Source: Myxacorys californica WJT36-NPBG1
Lineage (GTDB): Bacteria; Cyanobacteriota; Cyanobacteriia; Leptolyngbyales; Leptolyngbyaceae
Direction: 5' to 3'
Assembly: GCA_019359315.1 (NCBI GenBank)
Contig: JAHHHO010000013.1
Coordinates: 40,409 to 104,408, forward strand
Length of the DNA: 64,000 nt
Shown here: piece by piece, positions 17,724-26,141 of the stretch
How the letters are laid out: each line of letters opens with the position of its first letter
Position numbering within the stretch: position 1 is the first letter of the stretch
The notes under the pieces: model-generated
What the model was told of the DNA's origin: nothing
Databases searched by the model: none
The model's input: the letters and a program-made list of their open reading frames with translations, nothing else
Made by a program: the position numbers and the translations under genes

Positions 17724-18050
17724 TTAAGAAACAGTTTCTAGAGAGGCCAACGGCTGCGGAATGGTGTCCGAAGGTTGGAATTCTCCAGTGATGACATATT
17801 CTAGCCGCAGCTTAAGCCATGTAATAAATGTTTTATCGGTCGAGATAATAGCGGCGGCTGGTTTCGGACATTCGGCTTTGATTGGTGCCATTTCTGGCGC
17901 TTCTAGAAAGGCAGGTTGCTTCACCAGCCAGAAGTCAATCTCTTTTTCTTGCTCTCCGTAATTTCGTGTCCGCTCTTTCAACACTTCATAGGTCGGCTCT
18001 TCTTCCAACATGAATTTTTGGCTAGCTAAGACGTAGTAGTAAGTTGTCAT
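17724..18050 (-). CDS. ycf54: Ycf54, factor for Mg-protoporphyrin ester cyclase
   Basis: The 108-residue protein matches Ycf54 (DUF2488) nearly throughout: MTTYYYVLASQKFMLEEEP, EKEIDFWLVKQPAFL and LEYVITGEF. Ycf54 binds the aerobic Mg-protoporphyrin IX monomethyl ester cyclase (AcsF/CycI) and is needed for normal chlorophyll synthesis in cyanobacteria and plants. Its start at 18050 lies one base after the stop of pdxJ, so the genes are cotranscribed and probably coupled. A SPOR-like gene follows. It is an oxygenic-phototroph marker. Confidence 0.95.
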   Translation of the reverse strand: MTTYYYVLASQKFMLEEEPTYEVLKERTRNYGEQEKEIDFWLVKQPAFLEAPEMAPIKAECPKPAAAIISTDKTFITWLKLRLEYVITGEFQPSDTIPQPLASLETVS

Positions 18051-18051
18051 T

Positions 18052-18774
18052 TTAAAGGTCTCCTTGAATGGCGTGTTTCATGTCTCGCACGGCGCGTTCC
18101 AACCCGACTAGTGCGGCACGACTGATGATCGTATGTCCAATATTCAATTCTTCCATGCCAGGGAGACATGCAACAGGGTAAACGTTCCAATACGTGAGTC
18201 CGTGTCCGGCGTTGATGCGTAATCCGGTTTGAAGGGCGCGATCGCAGCCTTCTTTCAAAATCTGCAATTCTTTCTCGCGATCGCGTTCAGTCTTTGCCTC
18301 AGCGTACTGTCCGGTGTGCAGTTCGATGAATTTTGCTCCACTGGCAGCGGATGCTTCAATTTGGTTTGAATCTGCATCAATAAACAGACTCACCGGAATG
18401 TCTGCATCTTGCAATTGGCTGACAATATGAGCCATGCGATCGCGCGCTCCCGCCACATCCAATCCGCCTTCTGTGGTGACTTCGGCGCGATTTTCAGGAA
18501 CGAGAGTGACATAATCGGGCTGAATGTCGAGTGCGATCGCGACCATTTCATCGGTCGCTGCCATTTCCAAATTAAGGTGAGTGCGGACGGTTTGCCGCAA
18601 AATTCGCACATCGCGATCTTGAATGTGCCGCCGATCTTCGCGCAGGTGAACAGTAATGCCATCAGCTCCGGCAAGTTCGGCAAGAACGGCAGCTGCAACC
18701 GGATCAGGCTCCACCGTCCGGCGGGCTTGGCGAATGGTGGCGATGTGATCAATATTGACACCAAGGGTAGGCAT
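18052..18774 (-). CDS. pdxJ: pyridoxine 5'-phosphate synthase
   Basis: PdxJ condenses 1-deoxy-xylulose 5-phosphate with 3-amino-2-oxopropyl phosphate to pyridoxine 5'-phosphate, for vitamin B6. The 240-residue TIM barrel shows [16 protein letters not shown] at the start, [18 protein letters not shown] near 45-62, [10 protein letters not shown] near 155, and GHGLTYWNV plus [13 protein letters not shown] near the end. The open frame reaches 18891, but the ATG at 18774 has GGAG seven bases upstream and matches the usual PdxJ start. It is the first gene of the operon with ycf54 and the SPOR-like gene. Confidence 0.96.
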   Translation of the reverse strand: MPTLGVNIDHIATIRQARRTVEPDPVAAAVLAELAGADGITVHLREDRRHIQDRDVRILRQTVRTHLNLEMAATDEMVAIALDIQPDYVTLVPENRAEVTTEGGLDVAGARDRMAHIVSQLQDADIPVSLFIDADSNQIEASAASGAKFIELHTGQYAEAKTERDREKELQILKEGCDRALQTGLRINAGHGLTYWNVYPVACLPGMEELNIGHTIISRAALVGLERAVRDMKHAIQGDL

Positions 18775-19252
18775 TGGGGTCTCCGGAACGTCAAACCCTG
18801 ATTGTACCGTTTCTGTTGAGTGAGTGTTCCGATTTATTGTTCTCCTGCCAAGGTTTGAAATCTGGCGAATCAGTGAGTCTGATGACCACATCCCCCGCTG
18901 TTGTACTTGAGAAATTAAGGTGTTATTGCGCTCAATTGCCTTGACTGTCTTGATTCAAGCAAAACATTAAGAGTTCCAGTACCTTTCAGCCTATAAAAAT
19001 TCGCGATCGCTCTATCAAGCTGATCATTCAAGATGGGCAAACGGCCAGAATTCCCCATTCTCAACGCAATGACTGAGGAAACAGGACTTCGTTTTACGGC
19101 AGTCACTCTCACGCAGATCCTATCGTTTTCTAAATCGTTGGAAAGTCACATTGAAGCAATCTGGTATTTTGTTCATGACGATATCATTGTTTCCGTAACA
19201 CTTAACTTCCGTCACTCTATCGGAACGCGACAAGCAGCCCTCATATCTCCTA
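18775..19252. other. intergenic region, no gene seen
   Basis: This 478-bp region separates divergent pdxJ and the methyltransferase gene. Open frames run through it on both strands, but none has a recognisable protein or a ribosome site. Promoters for both directions should lie here. Confidence 0.4.
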
Positions 19253-20128
19253 ATGCTTTGGATTCCTCAACTCACGCAGGATGGCTCCTACACCTTCTTT
19301 TCCGAAGAATTTGGGGAAGCGTTTCACAGTCATCAAGGGGCAAAAGCCGAAGCCTTTGAGAAATTTGCCGAGGCGACTCGGCTGGCTCAGAAAGCCCAAT
19401 CCAACCGCCTTAAACTGCTGGATGTCTGCTATGGCTTGGGTTACAACACGGCGGCGGCGTTAGAGGTGATTTGGACGGTGAATCCGACCTGTCAAGTTGA
19501 GCTTTATGGGTTGGAATTAGATGCAACGGTTCCCAAGAGCGCAGTGGCTCCAGCGTTACTTCAGCCGTGGTCAGCGACTGTTCAGAATGTGTTAACGGCA
19601 CTGGCAACGCATCATGTCTGTGTGCGATCGCATCTAGAGGCGCGATTGCTAATTGGAGATGCTCGACAATCTATTCAAACCATCCGCCAGAGGAAGTTTC
19701 AGGCGGACGCAATCTTTTTTGATCCGTTTTCTCCTCGTCGATGCCCCCAGCTTTGGACAGTTGAATTTTTTCAGGCTGTTGCTACCTGTTTAGGCTCAAC
19801 CGGGCTGCTTTCGACCTACTCGCGATCGGCGGCAGTCCGCTCGGCTCTGATTGAAGCAGGGTTTCAGATAGGTACGATTCCTCTAGAGCGATCGCATCTA
19901 CGGCACGACTGGGCGCACGGAACTGTGGGCGCACTGAGCCAAAACTCATCGCTACAACCGTTATCGCAGATGGAACAAGAACATTTGCACACTTGTGCGG
20001 CGATTCCCTATCGCGATCCAACGTTGAACGATTCGGCGGAAAAAATTTTAGAACGACGCGCCCAAGAGCAGCGATCGTCAACCGCAGAATCAACCTCAAG
20101 CTGGCGAAAACGTTGGGGCATTGCGTGA
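19253..20128 (+). CDS. MnmC-like SAM-dependent methyltransferase (DUF752)
   Basis: The 291-residue protein resembles the N-terminal methyltransferase half of MnmC, which completes mnm5s2U34 in certain tRNAs. Visible marks are FSEEFGEAFHSHQGAKAEAFEKF (residues ~16-38), the SAM motif LLDVCYGLGYNTAAAL near 55, and IFFDPFSPRRCPQLWT near 155, where Asp and the DPF(S/A)P pattern are typical. The FAD-dependent oxidase half is absent, as in most cyanobacterial homologues. Substrate is inferred from family. It is convergent with the TonB-like gene, with stops two bases apart. Confidence 0.82.
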   Translation: MLWIPQLTQDGSYTFFSEEFGEAFHSHQGAKAEAFEKFAEATRLAQKAQSNRLKLLDVCYGLGYNTAAALEVIWTVNPTCQVELYGLELDATVPKSAVAPALLQPWSATVQNVLTALATHHVCVRSHLEARLLIGDARQSIQTIRQRKFQADAIFFDPFSPRRCPQLWTVEFFQAVATCLGSTGLLSTYSRSAAVRSALIEAGFQIGTIPLERSHLRHDWAHGTVGALSQNSSLQPLSQMEQEHLHTCAAIPYRDPTLNDSAEKILERRAQEQRSSTAESTSSWRKRWGIA

Positions 20129-20130
20129 CG

Positions 20131-21285
20131 TTAAGAAGCAGGGGTGATATTGATGCGTAACAAAATCTCCCAATCCGATTCAGGAGAAATATTGCCATTA
20201 GGCCCAGGCTCTACAACAACCTTGTACTGTGTTCCCTCAAGTACATTTCTAGCAATTTCCTTAAGCCGACTTCGATCAAGCTCAGGGCGCCTCAATAAGC
20301 TGGGGCTATCGTCCTGAATCTGATTAATCCGCAAAAACTCCCCAGTTTCATTATCAATTGAAAAGTTGACTAGTAATTCCAAAACAGTCTCGCCTCTAAG
20401 ATCACGAGCAGCATCAATTTGACTCGGCTCAATGTCAAATGACTGAAGGGAACTGATTAAGGCGGCGCTTTTTGCACTCGTTTGGCGCGCCGAGGCCGGG
20501 ATTGCAAGCTGACCAACGATCTGCCCTTGATACGTCTGTGCGCCGCTTGGCAGAGGTTGCTGACCTGAAGAAGAATTTACAGGAGGCAATGGAGTTCCTG
20601 AAGCGGCTGTGTCTGGCACTTCTGGGGTAGAAGGGTCAGATGGGCGCGAGTCTGGAGTAGACGTAGCTGGATTCGAGTTTCCACCTGCCTGTGAGTCTGG
20701 AGTAGACGGACGAGAGGGGGATTGCGCATTGGGGAGCGGACTGGTTGACGATCCTTCAGAACTTGGCGGAGCGGGTCGCGTGGAGGGATTAGTAGAGGGC
20801 GTGGGAGACGGACGGGACTCTTCTCGATCTGGTTCTGGATTAGTAGATTGCGGTCTGTTAGAAGGCGTTTCTGGCACTCCTTGTTGAGTAGGTTGAGTGA
20901 CGGGTGCTAGAGGCTGAGGAGAAGAACTTGGGCGTGAGCGAACCGGCGGCGGGGACGCTGTAAAACTTTGAATTGACGCAGTTGAAGACGGTTCAGCAGT
21001 GTCTCTTGGAGGAGAAGCATTTTGCGGCAACGAAGAACTCTTCGCTTCCGTATTAGATGGTGCGATCGCTTGCGATCTGGAGATAGAAGCGTTCGGATCG
21101 ACTTCTACAAATTCAATCGCCTTTGACGATCCTGCGACTTGAGATCTGGATGTTTGGGTAAGGTACCACCGTCCAAGTAACAACACTGCTAAATGTAAAA
21201 CAAGCGACCCTGCCAGCACTAACAGCCAGAAGAGCGGAGAATCGCGGCGATCGTTTGCGCGATCGTAAGTCGAGAACTGCGCCAT
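20131..21285 (-). CDS. TonB-like protein with Pro/Ser-rich linker
   Basis: The 384-residue protein has the TonB layout: a short cytoplasmic start, one membrane anchor (about 19-38), a long Pro/Ser/Thr-rich periplasmic linker (about 75-250), and a C-terminal folded part (about 260-384) containing LRGETVLELLVNFSIDNETG and a GTQYKVVVEPG end. TonB couples inner-membrane proton flow to outer-membrane transport. No exbB or exbD is near, and the C-terminal part lacks an obvious YP motif, so it may instead be an envelope-spanning protein of another kind. It ends two bases from the methyltransferase stop. Confidence 0.65.
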   Translation of the reverse strand: MAQFSTYDRANDRRDSPLFWLLVLAGSLVLHLAVLLLGRWYLTQTSRSQVAGSSKAIEFVEVDPNASISRSQAIAPSNTEAKSSSLPQNASPPRDTAEPSSTASIQSFTASPPPVRSRPSSSPQPLAPVTQPTQQGVPETPSNRPQSTNPEPDREESRPSPTPSTNPSTRPAPPSSEGSSTSPLPNAQSPSRPSTPDSQAGGNSNPATSTPDSRPSDPSTPEVPDTAASGTPLPPVNSSSGQQPLPSGAQTYQGQIVGQLAIPASARQTSAKSAALISSLQSFDIEPSQIDAARDLRGETVLELLVNFSIDNETGEFLRINQIQDDSPSLLRRPELDRSRLKEIARNVLEGTQYKVVVEPGPNGNISPESDWEILLRINITPAS

Positions 21286-21402
21286 ACGCCCTCAAGAAAC
21301 CAGAGACTCAGCAGAATGAATTTTACCTTTGAAGGATCGAATACCGGATCAACCCCTTCAGAATTCCTTCTATCCTAGTCTCTGATGGTGAATTTCTGTT
21401 CC

Positions 21403-24400
21403 CTAAGCGATCGCTGGCGCTGGTACATGAGGATTGACGGAGAAGGTTAGAACGGTTTCATCAACCCCTTTAAGCTTCAACGGGCTCTCTTTGGTCATAA
21501 TATCCTCGTCGAGATAATCTGCCACTGCCGCCGACACTAAGATTGCACCCGGTTGAGCCGCTTCTTGAAGCCGAGCAGCAATATTGACGCTTGGACCAAT
21601 CGCCGTATAGTCAGAGCGCTCCTCGCCGCCAAACATGCCCACAACAGCAGTGCCTTGATGAATCCCGCACCGGAACTGAACGCGGTGAATGCCTTGAGAT
21701 TCCCATCGAGCATTGAGGTCATCGAGAGCAGCATACATTTGACGTGCTGCTGCGATCGCGCGTCGAACCTGTTCGTTCGGTGTCAACTCTTCCGGCGCAC
21801 CAAAGATGGCTAAAATCGCATCGCCCATAAATTTGTCCACTGTGCCGCCATTCTCGAAAATCGTGCGCGTCATGCAGGCGAGATACTCATTGAGCAACTC
21901 CGCCACGCGGCGCGATCGCAGGGTATTGGAGAGTTGGGTAAAGCCAACAATATCGCTAAATAGCACTGTGATCATGCGCGGTTCGGGGCGCAAATCAAGC
22001 GACAACTCACCTTTGGCGGCTCGATGTACCAGGCTAGGCGGTAGAAAGCGGCTGAGAACAGAGCCAGTCAGATAAGTATTGAGCCGAGAGACGCGCTGTT
22101 CATTTTCTTTGAGAGACAGTAAGTTACGCACTTCTGCCAACAGTTCGCGATCGTTGAACGGTTTGGATAGATAGGCATCCGCTCCTCGCTCAACGCCTTC
22201 AATGCGAGTATCTTCATCGGCTTTTGCCGTCAACAGCACGACCGGAATTCCTTTCAAATCGTCTTGCTCTCGCAGCATCCGAATCAGGTCGAGACCGGAT
22301 ACCTTAGGCATCATCAGATCGGTGACAATCAGCGACGGACGCAGCGTTTGAGCATGTTCAAAGCCTTCCCCACCGTTGCGGGCAGTCCAAACGAGATAGC
22401 CCTGCTGTCGCAAAATGCCTGACACATAGGAACGCAAATCAGGATTGTCGTCTACGACTAAAATTCTGGGCTGATCAGAACTGTGAGGCACAACTAATTC
22501 GGGGTTGAGCACATCTGAGGAGTCTGCAAAGTCTTGCAGTTCGGTCTCTAAGTCTGCTAACTCGATCGAAGCCCGACTTGCTTGAACTTCGGCTAAGGAG
22601 TCTTGAATTTGCTCAGACGGCAAATGATCTGAGCCAGTTTGCAGGCGAATTGTAAAGGTTGTGCCCTCACCGTAGGTAGAGTCTACCGTGACCTGCCCGC
22701 CATGAATTTCGACTAATTCTTTCACTAGAGCAAGTCCTAAGCCTGTGCCCTCAAAGCTACGGTTAGTCGAGCCTTCTGCTTGACGAAATCGCTCAAACAA
22801 GCAGGGAAGCTGATCGGCGCGAATGCCAATACCGCGATCGCGCACCTGCAAAATGCACTGTTCGCCATCTGATTGCAATGTCACCGTGATGCTCTTACCC
22901 GCAGGTGTAAACTTCATCGCGTTGGAGAGCAAGTTGTACAGGACTTTATCAAACTTTTCGGCATCCAGGTATATTGGCGGGCAGTCGCTCAACTCGGTCG
23001 AGAGGGTGAGTCCCTTTTTCTCACAGTAGGCGCGGAAGGTCTCGACAATTTGAGCCACAAAGTCTGTCAAGTTGCACGCTTGAAACTTGGGCTGCATTCT
23101 TCCAGCATTGAGGCGCTGTAGATCTAGAAGTTGATTGACCAATCGAAGCAGACGACGAGAATTTCGCAACGCGATCGTCGATTGCTCAAAGGATAAGCCT
23201 TGCTGCTGAGCCACTGCCCCTTCAAGCGGTCCGACCATCAGCGTCAGGGGCGTGCGGAACTCGTGGGAGATATTTTGAAAGAACTCCGTTTTTTGCCGAT
23301 CGAGTTCGATCAATTTCTCGGCTTGGTTACGCGTGGTTTCGTAGAGGCGCGACTGCTGCACCGCGATTGCGGCTTGAGCCGCAACGGACTGAGCCAATTG
23401 AATCTCCGCCGCTTGCCAATAGCGAGGATAGTGATTTTGCCGCAAAGAGATGCTGCCAATAATTTTGCCGTCTGCAATCAACGGAACGACCAGCAGTGCA
23501 CAGGTGGGCGAGCGAAACTCTAGATGATCCATTTCTGGGTGGTTCGCCAAACTATTGAGAACAACTGGCTGTTGCGTCGCCATTAGCTGTTGCAGAACCG
23601 GATTGCCCGCAATGGGAATGCTCGACTCAGGTAATTCATACTGTTCCGGTGGCGCTTGCCAACTGCCATCATGCAAAGCGACACATTCAACAAATTCATC
23701 GTCTTCTGTCCACAGCGACAGAACGCAGCCATCGACTTCTAAGCCCTGTCCGAGTTGCTGGGTGATCGCAGAGAAAATCTTTTGCCGATCAAGACTCGAT
23801 CGGATCGCGGTTGTGATCGTATTGATCAGTGCTTCCCGTTTTGCCAGTGCCCGGACTTTTTCATACGCGCGGGCTTGAGAGAGCGCTAAGGCAGATTGAT
23901 CTGCCACCATGCCCATCAGTTCTACTTCTTCTTGTTGCCATTGGCGCGGTTCACCACACACATGAAGCGCTAGAACTGCCATCAGTTCAGATTGAAAGGC
24001 GAGCGGCACAATGAGGCTAGAGCGAATGCCCGTCTGCTGATAGAGCGGCTGAAGACTATCCTGCTCTATTCGCAGATCGCTTTCGCTGTCTTGAATAACT
24101 TCAATCTGAGATGTTTTCCAAATGGGAGGAACAAAGCAGGTCGGTTCTTCTATCTCAGAAGCAGAAAATCTAAAGTTTTGAGCGTCAAACTCGCCATCTT
24201 TTACAGAGCGGACGATCGCGTGGCTCACTTCTAAGGTGCTGCCAACTTTTTCAACGAGCGTTTGCAAAATTTCCTCATAGCTCAAGGCACTGCGAATTGT
24301 GCCAGTGACCGCATTGAGCAGCGATTCTCGCCGTAAGGTGCGTCGAAGCTCTTGAGTTCTGGCTTTCAGAACATTGTGCGTATCTGCTGCTTGTCGCACC

Positions 24401-24759
24401 ACCAGTTTGAGTTCTTCATCATCCCACGGCTTCGTGACGTACTTGAAGACTTTGCCAGAGTTGATCGCTTCTACCAAGTCTTCTACATCGGTGTAACCCG
24501 TCAAAATAATCCGAATAATATCGGGATACTGAGCGGCGGTGAGGCTCAAAAACTCTGTACCGCTCATTAACGGCATGCGCTGATCGGAGATGATCACCGC
24601 GATATCTGGCTCTTGCTCTAATAGCTGTAGCGCCACTGGCCCGCTTTCTGCCTTTAGCACTCGAAACTCGCGATGAAAGGTGCGGTAGAGCAAGTCAAGG
24701 TTATCTGGCTCGTCATCCACGACCAAGAGTTTCTGCTTTTTAACGTCAGAAGATATCAT
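21403..24759 (-). CDS. cyaC: CyaC-type hybrid sensor kinase / adenylate cyclase
   Basis: This 1118-residue signalling protein has, in order: a receiver domain (10-125, phospho-Asp59), two GAF domains (about 155-300 and 310-470), a HisKA dimerisation domain with His499 (NISHEFRTPL), a HATPase domain (N box near 609, GTGLGL near 671), a second receiver (765-885, Asp814), and a class III cyclase (about 925-1110). The cyclase keeps both metal Asp residues (936, 980), Lys976 and Asp1050 for adenine, and Asn1059/Arg1063 for catalysis, so it should make cAMP. The order matches CyaC of Anabaena and Spirulina, except that two GAF domains are clear here. No transmembrane segment is present, so it is cytoplasmic. 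Confidence 0.93.
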   Translation of the reverse strand: MISSDVKKQKLLVVDDEPDNLDLLYRTFHREFRVLKAESGPVALQLLEQEPDIAVIISDQRMPLMSGTEFLSLTAAQYPDIIRIILTGYTDVEDLVEAINSGKVFKYVTKPWDDEELKLVVRQAADTHNVLKARTQELRRTLRRESLLNAVTGTIRSALSYEEILQTLVEKVGSTLEVSHAIVRSVKDGEFDAQNFRFSASEIEEPTCFVPPIWKTSQIEVIQDSESDLRIEQDSLQPLYQQTGIRSSLIVPLAFQSELMAVLALHVCGEPRQWQQEEVELMGMVADQSALALSQARAYEKVRALAKREALINTITTAIRSSLDRQKIFSAITQQLGQGLEVDGCVLSLWTEDDEFVECVALHDGSWQAPPEQYELPESSIPIAGNPVLQQLMATQQPVVLNSLANHPEMDHLEFRSPTCALLVVPLIADGKIIGSISLRQNHYPRYWQAAEIQLAQSVAAQAAIAVQQSRLYETTRNQAEKLIELDRQKTEFFQNISHEFRTPLTLMVGPLEGAVAQQQGLSFEQSTIALRNSRRLLRLVNQLLDLQRLNAGRMQPKFQACNLTDFVAQIVETFRAYCEKKGLTLSTELSDCPPIYLDAEKFDKVLYNLLSNAMKFTPAGKSITVTLQSDGEQCILQVRDRGIGIRADQLPCLFERFRQAEGSTNRSFEGTGLGLALVKELVEIHGGQVTVDSTYGEGTTFTIRLQTGSDHLPSEQIQDSLAEVQASRASIELADLETELQDFADSSDVLNPELVVPHSSDQPRILVVDDNPDLRSYVSGILRQQGYLVWTARNGGEGFEHAQTLRPSLIVTDLMMPKVSGLDLIRMLREQDDLKGIPVVLLTAKADEDTRIEGVERGADAYLSKPFNDRELLAEVRNLLSLKENEQRVSRLNTYLTGSVLSRFLPPSLVHRAAKGELSLDLRPEPRMITVLFSDIVGFTQLSNTLRSRRVAELLNEYLACMTRTIFENGGTVDKFMGDAILAIFGAPEELTPNEQVRRAIAAARQMYAALDDLNARWESQGIHRVQFRCGIHQGTAVVGMFGGEERSDYTAIGPSVNIAARLQEAAQPGAILVSAAVADYLDEDIMTKESPLKLKGVDETVLTFSVNPHVPAPAIA

Positions 24760-24863
24760 GCGTCACACTCCCGCTGTGAGGGCACTAACAGAAGAAACAG
24801 GCGGAGGCAGAGCGTAACCAGCCCCAACGCCCACCGGGAACACGGCGTGAATCGCTGCTTCAT
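24756..24863 (-). CDS. possible 35-codon ORF overlapping cyaC start
   Basis: An ATG at 24863 opens a 35-codon frame whose TGA overlaps the cyaC ATG as ATGA. Residues 11-28 (WALGLVTLCLRLFLLL) could cross the membrane. No good ribosome site precedes it. It may be a small coupled membrane peptide or chance. Confidence 0.2.
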   Translation of the reverse strand: MKQRFTPCSRWALGLVTLCLRLFLLLVPSQRECDA

Positions 24864-25458
24864 AATAGAATTTATACGGGTTGCCTTAATGGTTGGGATG
24901 CTGAAGGAGTCTTGCTCGGAAAGACGGCAAGAGGAATACAAAAAAACGGGCAATTTGGCGCTGAGAGAACGTTGGCAGAAGTAGCGCATCAGCAAGGGGA
25001 CAACGGGCTGATGGGAAGACACAATCTAGGGGGAAATGACTGTCTCCGTCTTCTTTAGTAAAGTTGCCCATCGTCCGTCCAGTTCTAACGAGTGTGAAGG
25101 AATGTTTGTGATCAAGATCGCACCAAGCAGGAGATCCACGTCAGAAAAAAGTTATATTCGGCAACGCGTTGCTGAATATGTGCCCTTTAATTGGAACGAA
25201 AATCACGATAAAAAAACAACGCTGCCGATAGCGGAAGAGAAAAAGTTCTGAGACTTAACACACTAGGGGTATGATGGGACTTATAAGACGCAAGCCAGTT
25301 TGGGGGCGTTTTACCCCTGATGCTGACTCTACTGTGACTGCTGTTGCATTTACAATTGCCTTTACAGAGATTCACAACAGGATTTAGAAGGGATTCAGAT
25401 TGCTCCCTAAGAACCTTTAGGGATGCGTGAGCTACTATTTCTTTGGTCAACAGAAATT
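24864..25458. other. intergenic region with palindrome, no clear gene
   Basis: About 600 bp separate divergent cyaC and nrdR. No recognisable protein is encoded. A 26-bp near-palindrome lies at 25154-25179. Both genes' promoters should be here. Confidence 0.4.
25154..25179. repeat. 26-bp palindrome with one mismatch
   Basis: ATATTCGGCAACG is followed directly by CGTTGCTGAATAT, a palindrome except for one pair. It is a possible binding site for a dimeric regulator upstream of nrdR. Confidence 0.6.
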
Positions 25459-25977
25459 ATGCGCTGTCCTGTTTGTCATCATCTGGAAAATCGGGTTTTG
25501 GAGTCACGATCGGCGGAGAGCGGGCAAAGTGTCCGGCGACGACGGGAGTGTTTGAAGTGTACCCATCGATTCACGACCTATGAGCGAATTGAGTTTGCGC
25601 CGATTGTCGTGATTAACCAGAACGGAGAACGGCAATCGTTTGATCGCTCAAAGCTGCTGCGGGAAGTGATTCGAGCCTGCGATCGCACCCACGTTCTAGA
25701 AGCTGAGGTCGAAGCGCTGGTGAGTGCGGTAGAGGCTGAGTTGCAGCAGCGCACCTACCGAGAAATTGAGAGCCGCGAAATTAGCGATTTGGTGTTGCAG
25801 CATCTGCGATCGCTCAGTGAAATAGCTTATATTCGCTATGCGTCTGTGTACTGCGACTTTGAGAACGTTGAGAGCTTCGTTGAAACCCTCGATCAGCTGC
25901 GGTCTAAACCACCTTTGAGGAGCACGGAAATCCATCGATCAACAGAGGCAGAAAGCGCCGAGCCCAGCCCAGTTTGA
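25459..25977 (+). CDS. nrdR: transcriptional repressor NrdR
   Basis: NrdR represses ribonucleotide reductase genes by sensing ATP/dATP. The 172-residue protein starts MRCPVCHHLENRVLESR, and the zinc ribbon uses Cys3, Cys6, Cys31 and Cys34. The RRRREC and RFTTYER segments follow, then the ATP-cone domain (about 46-140) with SFDRSKL and the ending YIRYASVYCDF. The frame is open 12 codons upstream, but the ATG at 25459 matches the universal NrdR start. A Ser/Pro/Glu-rich tail of about 25 residues is longer than in E. coli. It is a single gene here. Confidence 0.96.
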   Translation: MRCPVCHHLENRVLESRSAESGQSVRRRRECLKCTHRFTTYERIEFAPIVVINQNGERQSFDRSKLLREVIRACDRTHVLEAEVEALVSAVEAELQQRTYREIESREISDLVLQHLRSLSEIAYIRYASVYCDFENVESFVETLDQLRSKPPLRSTEIHRSTEAESAEPSPV

Positions 25978-26141
25978 TCCGCGATATACTATTCCCTCAG
26001 ATTCGGCTTGTTATGCTAAGGGGTGCTCGAACAAAACAAAGAAATTAAGACAGGTTGCTCCGCATAAGCTGAGCGGTCTTATGTCTAATTTTTGTTGACA
26101 GTCTATCGTGATGCTTCCTCATTCTCTATCAAGCCGGTCTT

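Noticed and set aside
20600..21000. Ser/Gly-rich plus-strand frame opposite the TonB-like gene
   Set aside because: It is the antisense of a Pro/Ser-rich linker, which produces such frames by composition.
23200..24570. several plus-strand frames of 70-110 codons inside cyaC
   Set aside because: All are antisense to a well-supported 1118-residue gene.
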